From positions 1,488,001 through 1,552,000 of the forward strand of contig JAHRHY010000007.1 in the NCBI GenBank assembly GCA_019671135.1: a stretch of DNA of 64,000 nucleotides. The letters run 5' to 3'. Source of the stretch: Linnemannia hyalina (lineage: Eukaryota > Mortierellomycota > Mortierellomycetes > Mortierellales > Mortierellaceae). Numbering within the stretch: the first letter of the stretch is position 1; each line of letters begins with the position of its first letter. This document shows, piece by piece, positions 20,320-30,478 of this stretch. A program made the position numbers and the translations under genes. The notes under the pieces are model-generated. The model saw only the letters and a program-made list of their open reading frames with translations. It did not search any database and was not told the origin of the DNA.

Positions 20320-22650
20320 ATGGCACACGTAAGAATAACCCATACTCCACTCTTAAACCAGCAACAACGTTCTCTCTCCCTCTCACTTTGCATGAACTCA
20401 CAACTGACATCATTTTTCTTGCCTTGATTATCCTCCATCATCAATACATACTTCTTCTAAATAGCGCATCGGTCGCAGAAAGAACGTCAAGAAGGGATTT
20501 CAGTTCACCCTTATGGTTGTCGGTACGAACAGAAAACAACAACACTTGCAGCTGGAAACAACAACGACTTGCTTGCATCTTCCTGCTGAGGAACAACAAA
20601 CGCACAACCAACCGTCGACTCGTATCCTAAATACTCCGTCCCTCTTCTTTTCGCCTCGTTCCTTTGTCTTTTGTCTTTCTTTTAGGTGCCTCTGGTCTCG
20701 GCCGCACCACCTTCATCAACACGCTGTGCGATGCTGATGTTGTCCCCAAGCGCGAGTGCGACGAGCCCGAGATGGCTCATGTCGAGGAGGCCATCAAGAT
20801 CAAGCCCTACACCGTCGGTATGTGGTTTATGTCTCCTTCACACACACAAGGATGGCTCGTTTGTTTTTGTCACTATTATTGTTGTTTATGCTCGATGTCC
20901 TGTTGCTGGCTTGTCCGTTCGTTGTGTTACTGGACTCTATTTGCCAAATACAATATATTAATCATGCCTTTCCGGCTCCCAATTGGTCTTTTTTTAGAGC
21001 TCGACGAGGATGGTGTCAAGATCTCGCTCACCGTTGTCGATACTCCCGGCTTTGGCGACATGATTGACAACGAATACTGGTAAGTAATCCAGGCGAATAC
21101 AGACACACACCATATCTACTTGCAACTCTCCATCCTCTCCACCACGACCACCTCTCGTTGGTTGGTTCATTCACCTACAACCACTCGCTTGAAAAAGCAA
21201 CCATTTTTTTTGGCTCCTCGTGGCTGTTCGCCTTCAGGAGGGATATGTCTCTCTTTTTTTCTCTAGTGCTCAGAAACAAGAGAACCCCCCCCCCCCCCCC
21301 CCCTTGACAACCTTTCTTCGACAGATTCAAACCTGCCGATGAAGAAGGAGCATTGTTTGGTTGTGCTCTCTTAGCTTTTGTTTGCAATTGAAAGAAGAAT
21401 ATCTCGTCGCTAACACGAATCCGCCTTTCTTTCCTGCCCCATTTCTTCTCTGGCTACTTGCTCCTGTCCGGATACTTCAACAGCTTCCAAGAGATTCTGG
21501 GATATCTGGAAAGACAGTACGATGATATTTTGTCGGAGGAGTCCAGGATTAAGCGTAACCCTCGCTTCCGCGACAACCGTGTCCACGCCCTCCTCTACTT
21601 TATCACCCCCACCGGTCACAGGTAACAAGCGTGGATTCGCTACATGCCTCAGCGACAGATCGATCATCCTTTAATGAGGAAGTGGACTAACGCCTTGCTG
21701 TGTCCTTTTTTTTTGACTAGCTTGAGAGAGATCGACATTGAGTTGATGAAGCGTCTCAGCCCCAGAATCAACGTTATCCCTGTCGTCGGAAAGGCCGATA
21801 CCTTCACCCCCCAAGAGCTTGCTGACTTTAAGAAGAGGGTATGTCAAAGTCTTGTCAATAGCGCTGTTTTTATTTACTTCGCATGATGTCGTTTCCTCTG
21901 ATGCAATCATACTAAATGCCTCACCTTCTCACCTTATGTCAAATAGGTCATGGAGGACATTGAGCATCACAACATCCCAATCTACAACTTCCCCTACGAC
22001 CCCGAAGAGGATGATGAGGAGACCATTGATGAGAACAGCGAATTGCGATCCCTTCTCCCCTTCGCCTTGATCGGATGCGAGGAGGAGATCATGGTCAACG
22101 GCCGCAAGGTCCGAGGCAGACAGTACCCTTGGGGTATTGTTGAGGTCGACAACACCCAGCACTGTGACTTTGCCAAGTTGCGCTTTGCCCTTCTCAGGTA
22201 TGCCAACCTTTTCTCTCTTTGTACCTTCAGCATCATTGTATCTGACAAAAAAAGAGAAAAAGCAAACAAGCAAGGAAGGAAGGGTCAAGAAAAATTCGAG
22301 ATGGGGAGCACCGAAAAAAGAAAGACAAATATGCAAAGAGCGAGAGCGATTGAATTCAAATGTCGGGCTCACGCTAATGCTTGTTATTTTTGTTTGTTTT
22401 TCTGTTTGTTTTAATTTTGGAGAGACCCGAATCGACAAAATGGGGGAAGAGATGGGCACATGGGATGATACAGAACTGCCATACCAATGTTTTCCACAGA
22501 AGTAGCATGCTAACCATCCGTTTTTCTTATTTCATTTCTACCAACAATAGCTCGCATTTGCAGGACCTCAAGGAGATCACTCACGACTACCTCTACGAGA
22601 ACTACCGTACCGAGAAGCTGTCTCGCAGTGCGGAGAACTTGTCCGACTAG
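20320..22650 (+). CDS. CDC11: Septin, Cdc11/AspA class, short C-terminus
   Basis: Eight exons (20320-20328, 20465-20522, 20686-20817, 20998-21079, 21484-21621, 21721-21838, 21947-22197, 22551-22650) give 295 residues. The first exon encodes only Met-Ala-His. GTP-binding motifs are GASGLGRTTF (P-loop), DTPGFGD (G3) and VGKADTF (G4, written AKAD in most septins). The polybasic lead RIGRRKNVKKGFQF, septin-unique element blocks (YPWGIVEVDN) and ENYRTEKLSR are present. RRKNVKKG plus GASG.GRTTF fits the Cdc11/AspA group. Septins polymerise into filaments at septa and growing tips. Cdc11-class proteins usually continue into a C-terminal coiled coil, but here the stop comes right after AENLSD, and no coiled-coil exon is visible downstream. 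Confidence 0.94.
21285..21303 (+). repeat. Run of 19 C inside septin intron 4
   Basis: An uninterrupted C homopolymer between the donor at 21080 and the acceptor before 21484. Such runs are prone to length variation and miscalling; lying in an intron, it should not affect the protein. Confidence 0.9.
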
Positions 22651-23417
22651 GTACTGGTTTCCTAGCCACTATCTCTTCCGAGCTGGTCTCTTTTTTCTTC
22701 CTCCCTTGTTCTCTCCTAAGTCTTTCCCTTGATACACCTTACATGTTGCGCCACCCTTTTACCATCGATATTATCATCCAAATACAGCCAAACAAATAAG
22801 AACGACGCCATTACTTTTTTTTATCTTAATACGATTGCAGAGGGCCTATGTTTTTCTTAACACGGTCTTCTTTTCCCCTACTTTCTAATGCTTCAACATA
22901 CCTACCTTTCACACTCAGCAGAAAAACAAATAAAAAAAAGGTAGCCTCATGGTTCCCTTTTTGAACAACATTGGCAGCAATGGCAGGGTTGAGGGATGAC
23001 CCTGTGCGAGCGTAGCAATAGGATTTCGCTCTCGAAGGATACTTGCGGGTCAGCATAGTGCGTGGATGAGAAGATCTGCACTGTGATATCGGCCGAGCTG
23101 AGGCAGTCGTTGCGAACATGCTGGCGATTGATTAGAATGAGACTGATAAGCATGGGGTTGATATTTTGATGAAGTTCCTGTCTTTTCCTGGGATCATCCA
23201 ATTGATAGCCGGGATGGCTGCAGGGCAAGATGGGGTGAAGACTAATTACAGCCCAGTTCGCCTCGGGTCCTTGTGTAAGTTTGACAAGAGCGGTGTTGGA
23301 CCATTGGTGGCGTTATATCAAATATGTACGAAGCGCTTTTGTGCCATGAGCTACGTACGTGAAGGACCCTTAAGCCTTTTCTTGCATCGACTAACTACGC
23401 CCCTGGAGCACATATCT
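22651..23417. other. Relic-like sequence with a coding-like minus-strand fragment
   Basis: After the septin 3' flank, the minus strand from about 23300 to 22950 reads open for over 100 codons with protein-like composition (LTQGPEANWAVISL, HPGYQLDDPRKRQELH, NPMLISLILINRQHVRND, FESEILLLRSHRVI). No start codon, intron structure or recognised family accompanies it. It may be part of a host gene broken by decay and by the LINE insertion at 23.4 kb. Confidence 0.3.
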
Positions 23418-23434
23418 GATATATCAACGACGAA
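23418..23434. repeat. Target-site duplication, left copy (17 bp)
   Basis: GATATATCAACGACGAA, identical to 23831-23847 beyond the poly(A), so the bases between them were inserted by target-primed reverse transcription. Confidence 0.95.
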
Positions 23435-23830
23435 CATGACTGGATGTCGTGAGCGACGTGAGGACAAGGCGCATCACATCTTTCAGTGCGCTCCTAAATA
23501 CATCGCTTGGCAAACAATCCTTCAGTAACACACATCCAAACCACTTTGGTCTGATGACGACCTTGATAAGGTCTTGTCTTTCCATCCTCCGACCTTTGAT
23601 ATCAAACCCCAATTCAACATCACTATCCCACAATTGTTGGTTTATTGCCTCATTGGTATTTCAACAGCCAACACCATTCTTTTTCTGCATCAACACACTC
23701 AATCTGGTAGCGATATCATCCACACCATACTTCGCGAAATCACCAAAACCATAGCACAAAATAATTCATTCAAGCCACAATAAATACATTTTTTCCCCTT
23801 CCAAAAAAAAAAAAAAAAAAAAAAAAAAAA
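23435..23830 (+). mobile_element. 5'-truncated LINE retrotransposon end with poly(A)
   Basis: 396 bp between perfect 17-bp target duplications, ending in 28 A (23803-23830). The plus-strand frame encodes the last part of a LINE ORF2. A zinc-finger-like HHIFQCAPKYIAW resembles the zf-RVT region after reverse transcriptase. After one in-frame stop (23526-23528) follows PLWSDDDLDKVLSFHPP and a tail ending NNSFKPQ before the stop at about 23781. Severe 5' truncation is typical of LINE insertions. The perfect duplication implies a recent event; the internal stop may come from the source copy. Confidence 0.93.
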
Positions 23831-23847
23831 GATATATCAACGACGAA
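23831..23847. repeat. Target-site duplication, right copy (17 bp)
   Basis: Identical to 23418-23434 and directly follows the poly(A) tract. Confidence 0.95.
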
Positions 23848-24231
23848 GCTTTTAGGTTGAGTTGCCCACACCTGGATCTGCTGTCGGTCTCTGTTATCAA
23901 CAGTGCTACTTGGAAGGTTCTCATAGCCGTTATCACCATCATTTGTCAAAGCCTTGGTCAGGTCCCGTCGAAGTATTAACATGCTTCATAAGCGCCGTCG
24001 CTAAACTGACAGCTGCAGCCAGACTCATCGCGATGATCAACATCAGGTCTGAGCGTCAGTGTCGGCTTTGATGAGTTGGACTCTTTGCGAGGTTGAACTG
24101 TAAAGACGTAGCAGTCGTCAGACATTTAAGAAATGTTGCGTCTTTGAGTGGCGATTTCTGTACATTTTCACTCACGGCTGTTGTTTAACCTAATCTTGCT
24201 TGCCGTCCTTCAACAAGGGAGAATTAGTAGG
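23848..24231. other. Flank of the LINE insertion, unresolved coding-like fragments
   Basis: On the minus strand, reading across the empty LINE site would join IQVWATQPKSFVVDIS to DMCSRGVVSRCKK with no frame change, so the insertion may have hit an open frame. Upstream pieces are in other frames and no family is recognised. Confidence 0.25.
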
Positions 24232-25304
24232 CTAGGACCCACACTTCCTCATACTCGAAAGCAACATCCCATCAACCACCCACTCAGGAGCCCTCTTCAA
24301 GAACCAGACCAAGAACCGGACATACCAGAACCCAACCAAGGTCCTGGACGTTTGAGTTCCATTCTTTTTGCGAATCGCATTCACAGCCGCCTGGACGACC
24401 CATCGATGAGGTATGGCCTTCTCATATAAGAACTGGTTCTGCTTGCGAGCACTCTCGACAAACGCTGGTCCGTACATCGCATGGACGCAATCGTCAGCTC
24501 TCTTCCAGTTCTGCTCAAAGGCCGTGAAACTGTTGGTCATGATGGGTGTCTTGGCAAAGAAGGGCTCGATCATGGAGACGTCAATCTCCCAAGGCGAGAG
24601 TTCAACGCGGAGGGTATCGAGGATCGACTGGGCTGCGTGTTTGGAGGCGCTGTAAGGTCCCAGGCCGGAGGCATTGGTTCGATCGGCGACTGAGGTTACA
24701 CTGATGAGACAGGCACGAGGGAGCTTTTGGCCATCGGGGAGAGTGTGGCGGGAATTTGCGTAGGCGCTGAGGGACGGGAGTAGGGCCTTGGTGGCGCAGA
24801 TGACGCCCATGTAGTTGACATCCATCATACGCTCAAAGGCATCCTTTGCCGTCAGGTCAAAGTGACCTCCGATATTAATTCCTATTGTCAAGAAGTTGTA
24901 AAGCAAGTGAGAGGAGTAAGTGTCCATTGGTTTGGAATGTGTTATGGGTCCATTGTAGAAAAAAGGAGGCCGTTGGTTGATGGAAGTTTTCTGGCTACAG
25001 AAAGAACACAATGCTTACTGGCGTTGTTGAGGACACAATAGACGCCTTGGAGACACTTGGATTCAATTTGGCCACAGAGGTGACTGACATCGTCCTGTTC
25101 GGTAACATCGACTTAGATATCTCAGAGGTAGGTAGACTCCTTGGCTTGGTACTTTTCAACAGCTTGGAAAGTCAGGCAAATCGCATAGATAGTGGAATCG
25201 CCACGCTGGTAGAGGTCGTTGAGTATTTCCGCACCGAAGCCGCTGTCGCAACCAGGGACGACAACGACCAAGTCCTCGGAGTCAATAAGGGTATAGTGGG
25301 GCAT
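24232..25304 (-). pseudogene. SDR dehydrogenase pseudogene (retinol-dehydrogenase-like)
   Basis: A second SDR related to the one at the window start. Exon 1 (25304-25019) carries a degenerate dinucleotide-binding motif, VPGCDSGFGAEI, where family members have TGCDSGFG. Exon 2 (24881-24232) carries MDVNYMG, SVTSVADR, the catalytic YSASK and LSPWEIDVSMIEP. Two in-frame stops (TGA at 25122-25124 and TAA at 25113-25115) fall where the other copy reads LHALQ, with no length change. The NNAG motif becomes NNAR at the splice junction. Catalytic Tyr and Lys remain, but the gene cannot yield a full protein without readthrough. The intron (24882-25018) sits at the same codon as intron 1 of the other copy, so this copy arose by DNA duplication, not retroposition. 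Confidence 0.88.
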
Positions 25305-27389
25305 TGCGGATGTAAGTTGGTGGCATAAAGGACGATTGTAGGGTGGAGTTAAGCCAGATGAAAGAAAGAAAGTGTCTGCCGCATTTTTGTTAATATTTCA
25401 CCTGTGGTGTCTACTGCTCAAGAATGTCATAACAACATGATTTTCCGCTTGTGCTCCCTGGACCTTCCTCCACATGCTCACCTCACAAATAGGCTTGACT
25501 CCATTCCACGCTCAATGCGACTTTGATCCATTCTGTCTGATTAGAATGAAGGTGTTTGAGGGCTGGTGTGAAACTCATGTGCGACACACATGGTGGGGAC
25601 AATTAGATTTATGGTTTGGCGCCACGGTCGGGTGAACGATCTTGAAACACCCCTTGCAATGAACTGTTTTTAAGTGGGCTTAGCATCGTAATTGCTGGTT
25701 CATGACATTGACGCCATTCCCACGAGCAGTATGCTCTTTGTTGGCAGTTCGTAATTAGCAAGCGCTTTGAGCGAAGGATGGGGTTGAACTGGGGTTGGCG
25801 CCAAACTTCTCGATCGAAATGTCACCTCGTAGGGTAGATTCCAGGAGCAAAATGAACAAGTCATCCTCACCCAACACCTCTTCCTGCACGTATTTCTCTG
25901 TCCCCTGCACAACATCGCACACTTTTTCGACCCAACAAGTCAGAGTAACCTCGGCAAGACGCACCGATTTATCGCCATTTCACGGCACAAATCCAGGCCC
26001 TGCTGCCCGAGTAAGTGTGGCAGACCAGTAATTTTGTCCTTGACCCTGTATCACCACTTTGTCACTCTCTATCACTCATTAACGTGGCATCACTGTTTAT
26101 CTTTCATATTTCATTTGGTTATCCGTACTTGAATAGATATAAAACCCCCTCTCTTCATCTTTTCTACCTCCTCTATTTGACCACAACCCTCTCTTGACTC
26201 CCTCGCTTCCTTCTATCGTGGTCAGGGTATCTCAACGTTTGCAGCCCGACTCCCCACCACCACCCACAAGGACCATTCAAAATCAAGCATCCACTTCATC
26301 AGGGACCAGCAGCCGTTCGACATGACAGGTTTCCTCCCAGCCTCACGCACGATAGGGGCTTCGGTTGCCATCGGAGACAATGACGACGGAGTGGGAGGAC
26401 AAGGGGAAGGTGGAAACGAAAATTTTGACACCTGGCTAATTGATCGATGGCATCCTGTCAAGTCGCTTCGCTTACTCCACTCTTTTTCTTGACCGGTTTC
26501 ACCGGATTGATATATTTGGTTAACAGTCCTTGTCAATTATGAGTGTTTTGTTAAGCAATACCCTTGTAGTTGACCGAAAAATCAATCAGTTGGACGGACT
26601 CGCGCCCTCTGTGTGTCAAGATACCACGGACACTATTGTCGAATTTGTGCGTTTCACATATGGATGCTGGTTCTTTGGATCACTGGCGGTCTTCTCCTAC
26701 GTCGCTCGAGTTATTGCCAACCACCCCACCTCCTCCATCGCCGACCGGGATTAGATCAAAACTCTGCTAGACCCGATCGAGACATTCCGGAACAAGAGCT
26801 ACCTTGGGACCCTTCTGAACAATATCCATCACTATCATTACACCACAACAAGGCCACCCAAGGACCCCTGAGGCCCTGCGCAATCAGTTCATTGTCCGCG
26901 TAATGGACAACTTTCGTCAAGCTGTGGCATCCTCTCCGTCATTCGTGTCCACTCCGAGTTTTTGTGAGCGAATCCCCACCGTTTGCGCCATATATCTACA
27001 GCAGATTGGGAGGTCCTTTTGCCATCTAGCTGGATTGGCGGAGCGGGTCTGCGATACCAATCGGGATGGAGCAACTCCGCTTATGGAAGACGATTTGACG
27101 GAGGTCGATAATATCCAAAAAGGAATCGCCAACAACGACGACGGCAGTAGCTGATGCCCCTACACGTCTCCTTAGAGTCGTATGCATTTATTCTGGACGA
27201 TCAACATCAATATCCCCAGTAACGGAGGTTCACCTTCTCCCCGGGAACATCATTCATCAAGAACGTCAGGATCTCCCAAAGATCTCTTCTCGATGCAAAT
27301 AAGAGACTCACTCTGAAGCTGGACTTGGAACAGGCTTCCTCGATAGTTTTCCCTTCTTCCGCATCCTCTGTCACAGATCTGGAAAGCAC
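25305..27389. other. Relic interval with several coding-like fragments
   Basis: No intact gene. A TATAAAA at 26138-26144 is followed by a plus-strand ORF from an ATG near 26321 (MTGFLPASRTIG..., 57 codons). Later plus-strand pieces at 26540-26750 and 26903-27154 (MDNFRQAVASSPSFVSTP, LMEDDLTEVDNIQKG) look protein-like but are interrupted by stops and frame changes. A minus-strand piece (25964-25755) reads EKYVQEEVLGEDDLF. They may be the N-terminal part of the TnpB-like relic just downstream, or an unrelated decayed gene. Confidence 0.3.
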
Positions 27390-28033
27390 CATCAAGGGTA
27401 TCAACATCACGGCTGGCGCGATAGTCTCCCTGTAGACCCCACTACGACAGGCTGTTGAGGCGCGAATTATATAATGGAAATCTATCTCTCCTTCTCCGAG
27501 TACTACAACACCGACAAACGGAAACAATGGAGGATGACAGGCGCTCAGGCAACAATCGCAGCCAAAACGCGAGCAATCGATAGACGTTTGAATCATACTG
27601 GAATAACGAGCCGACAGTAGGAAGGTATGTCGCGCCCTATTATTGTGGTCGAAGATGGAGATTTCGGGCCCAAGGACGATCTACACTTGTCATTTTTGAC
27701 CCAATTCAAGAAGCGAGTAAGTAACAGTCAACTAGGATTGAAAACGGGTGGTTTTTTGTATTGCTGCATACGATCAACGTATTGTTTTTCACGACGTTCT
27801 CTTGCTATCTAGGCAGAAGCTCGGGGAATCCTTGTTGTTTGCGCCTCAGAGCGCAACAATTCGTTCATTTGCTGTCGCTGTCTCCAACGAGGTCTGGAAG
27901 GACATCGCTTCTTCTGTTCGTACAGCCGCGTTGTTGTGATATAAATGCCGCCACAAACCATCTTCAGTCCACTGCTCTTTATCTCTCGATCAATCCTTGG
28001 CTGCACATCTTTTCATCAGTGTCTAAGTTCTAG
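27390..28033 (+). pseudogene. Degenerate TnpB/Fanzor-like nuclease C-terminal remnant
   Basis: Fragments in shifting frames follow the order of a TnpB-type RuvC core. First comes KGINITAGAIVSL (RuvC-I-like, with Asn where Asp is expected), then TPLRQAVEARII between two stops, and FSEYYNTDKRKQW. Next is PIIVVEDGDFG, an intron (donor CGA/GTAAGT near 27716, acceptor before 27812) and GILVVCASE with CCRC. A frame change then leads to DINAATN, like the RDxNAAxN of RuvC-III. At least two stops and two frame changes make it non-functional. It lacks close similarity to the three XPG-linked elements and is probably a separate lineage. The assignment rests on motif order only. Confidence 0.42.
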
Positions 28034-29879
28034 TCTAGATACAAAAAATAAAGATTACCTCCAGTTGTTGCCAGTTTTCCTGACTAGCAACGATGTATGG
28101 GACGAACACAACACAAAAAAGCATTCATCTTTTCTATGAAATGGAGCTGGATAAGCATTTACGCCCTTTCTTTTTTGCTTTGCTTTGTTTTGTTTGCCTT
28201 TACTTGATTTTGCTGTCTGTGTGCTGTGGTGGGGTAACGAAGGTTTGTCGTCATCCCCTCTATCTATCTCTTCTCCTCTCGCTGCTCTCTTTTTAAGCTT
28301 TTGACTCTCGATCTAGCCCAAATGGACTATTCTTGTTCATCTTAACCCCCTTCTCAAAGACATACAAATCCAATGCCTAGATCTGCTGGTTCATGACGAC
28401 AAAGAGATCTGGCATTCAAGGAGGTTACACGTGGATTGTGGAAAGCAACGTTTTCTTTCACGGTTTATTTCTCCTTGTGAACGATAGTGCATGAGAGAGA
28501 GGGATAAAGGTCATGCATGTGGAGCAAAAATAAAAAATGCCATGTTGTTGGGCCTTTCAGGCACAGTCCTCGCCAATTGGTCTTGTTTTACACACACTCC
28601 ATTGAGTAGGCAGCAGTGCACTGAAAATTCCATCTCTTTTTCCTCCAGCACACCCTTTTAAGATGCATTCTTTAACTTAACTTTGCCCAACTCATTCTTT
28701 TCAACGCTAGTTCTTCACCTAGAAAGGGGCGCTTGACGCGAAAGATCGCGTGTTGTATCAACTAAAATAATAAATAGAAGAAAAGGTAGTTCCGTCGACA
28801 TGAGCAACAAATCCTCCACCACCTTTGACATAACCGATATTGCTCTAACCAGTGGACCCGAGTCAGCATGCTCTTTTCTTTCTATCCCGGCCTAGCCGAT
28901 CAAAGCCCATTCAACGGTATCAGTCATAGGTACACATGGCGGTTCAAACCTCACTTGCTTTGCTCTAAACCGGCATTCAAGCTCATTGGGAGATTTTTAT
29001 TCTCCGGTGTGCAGTCAGGTGAAGAAGAAATCGACCTTTCTCAGGCTTCTTCTCATCCTGCATATCCTTTCACCCCTCCCTTACCTTGCTCCATATTATT
29101 CCTGGGTTGTTTCTGTCTGCAATCATACGATCGTCTCTTCACCCCGCATATAACTACTGGTCGTGGTTTATTTGTTTTGTCTTTGAAGGTCAGCCAATGG
29201 AGAGACAGAGAGGGATGGGCTGGACGCGAATTATGTGAAAGGAGGAAATGCAAACTATGAATCACCTCTTCCTCAATTAACCGCGTCCTTTAGGTAAGGG
29301 CGTACATCGTGCCCTGTACCTTCCCGCTTCTAACGAATATGTAGTATTTTTGACGGTATCCAGCTAATTCAACCCGTTGACGGCTAAACCTTGGTACAAG
29401 CTTTCTTATATATCGTTCCAGTTGTGCAGGTCAGGAATGTTTGCATCTTGACATATTATTTTTGGCGAGGGATTAAAAAATGAATGACCTGCTGGGGTTG
29501 ACGGTGAAGCAGTCGGTCGGGTAAGCCAGAAAAAGGCAGTAGTGCAAAAAGGTGACTGACTGGACGCAACATTAGCATTCTCGATCGAAGAGAAAAAAAC
29601 CCCCACTAGCTCAAGTGCTCACCAAAGAGACGTCTTTTAATTGGGTGTGATGGGAGAGTTGGCTGAGTGCAAAACGAAAGAACCAACAGAGCAACTCTCA
29701 AAGGCTCTTCCTTTTTCCAACCTTTGGGCGCGGGCACGAATGGATCACTGAGAATGCAATATGCTGAACAAGTTTTTCTGGTTTTTATTATGTAGAAAAG
29801 ATGAAATGAATGAAACCTGCATGGGGATGAGGGGCATGCATCAATGGAGGATTAAAGTGTACAAAGAACCCTCTATCGC
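28034..29879. other. Gene-poor interval
   Basis: Mostly AT-rich sequence without recognised genes. A plus-strand frame starting at ATG 28800 (MSNKSSTTFDITDIALTSGP) has a stop after 31 codons and then stays open to about 29150 (VIGTHGGSNLTCFALNRH); it may be a decayed or mis-called small gene. No family recognised. Confidence 0.35.
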
Positions 29880-30368
29880 TTAAGCGCGACGGCGGAGGGG
29901 AGCGGGCTTGTTAGCCTGGTACCAGTTGTACTTGGGGTAGTAGCTGTCACGGTAGGCATTCTGCTGGTCAATGGGGCAGTCGTTCATGCAAGTACCGGCC
30001 TTGGTCATGAAGGCGATGGCCATGGGGGTGCCGCGCTCGAAGGTGTACGAGAGGGAGGTGAAGAAGAAGGGACCGTTGACGTCGACATCATCGTAGAGGG
30101 GGAAGTAGAACTTTCCGGCGTCCTGTTTTGAAAAGACAGAGGATGATGCGGCACGAGAGAGACACAAATGTTAGTCTTGTGTAATGGAAGAAGAGGGTGT
30201 TATGCATGAAAATGCTTTGGGTGATGTAGCGCGATCGATTGATTAGGAGGGGTCACTCACGTCAGTGCATTTGGCAACACAGGCACCCTCAGGGGCGAAG
30301 GGGAAGACAACCTGGGCGCTGGCGATGGCGGCGGCAGCGGCGGCAACGATGGCAGAGGCGAAACGCAT
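29880..30368 (-). CDS. Small secreted protein with one copy of the CX3C/CX3C repeat domain
   Basis: Two exons (30368-30261, 30122-29880) give 116 residues. A clear signal peptide (MRFASAIVAAAAAIASAQ) precedes one domain: FPFAPEGACVAKC at its start, FTSLSYTFERG, FMTKAGTCMNDCP, and YQANKP at the end. Its four cysteines form two C-X3-C pairs that probably make disulfides. The same domain occurs eight times in the GPI-anchored protein at 33.3-36.5 kb on the opposite strand, and the intron position after the first C-X3-C is the same, so the two are paralogues. This one lacks the Thr-rich linkers and GPI tail, so it should be released. The domain family is not one I can name; a cell-wall or extracellular role is inferred. 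Confidence 0.9.
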
Positions 30369-30470
30369 GGTGAATAGTTGGTTGAGTTTGGGGTAGGGTG
30401 GTGAGGAAGATTGAGAGGATGTGTTGGTGAAGCAAGAAAAAAGGGAAAAAAATTACGATGAACCCTTCCA

Positions 30471-30478
30471 CTTTATAC
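30471..30478 (-). promoter_or_regulatory. TATA box of the small secreted protein gene
   Basis: TATAAAG on the minus strand about 105 bp upstream of the ATG at 30368, a plausible distance given a short 5' UTR. Confidence 0.5.

Noticed and set aside
21410..21667. Minus-strand ORF over the septin exons
   Set aside because: Shadow of septin exon 5; the sense strand has conserved septin motifs and splice sites.
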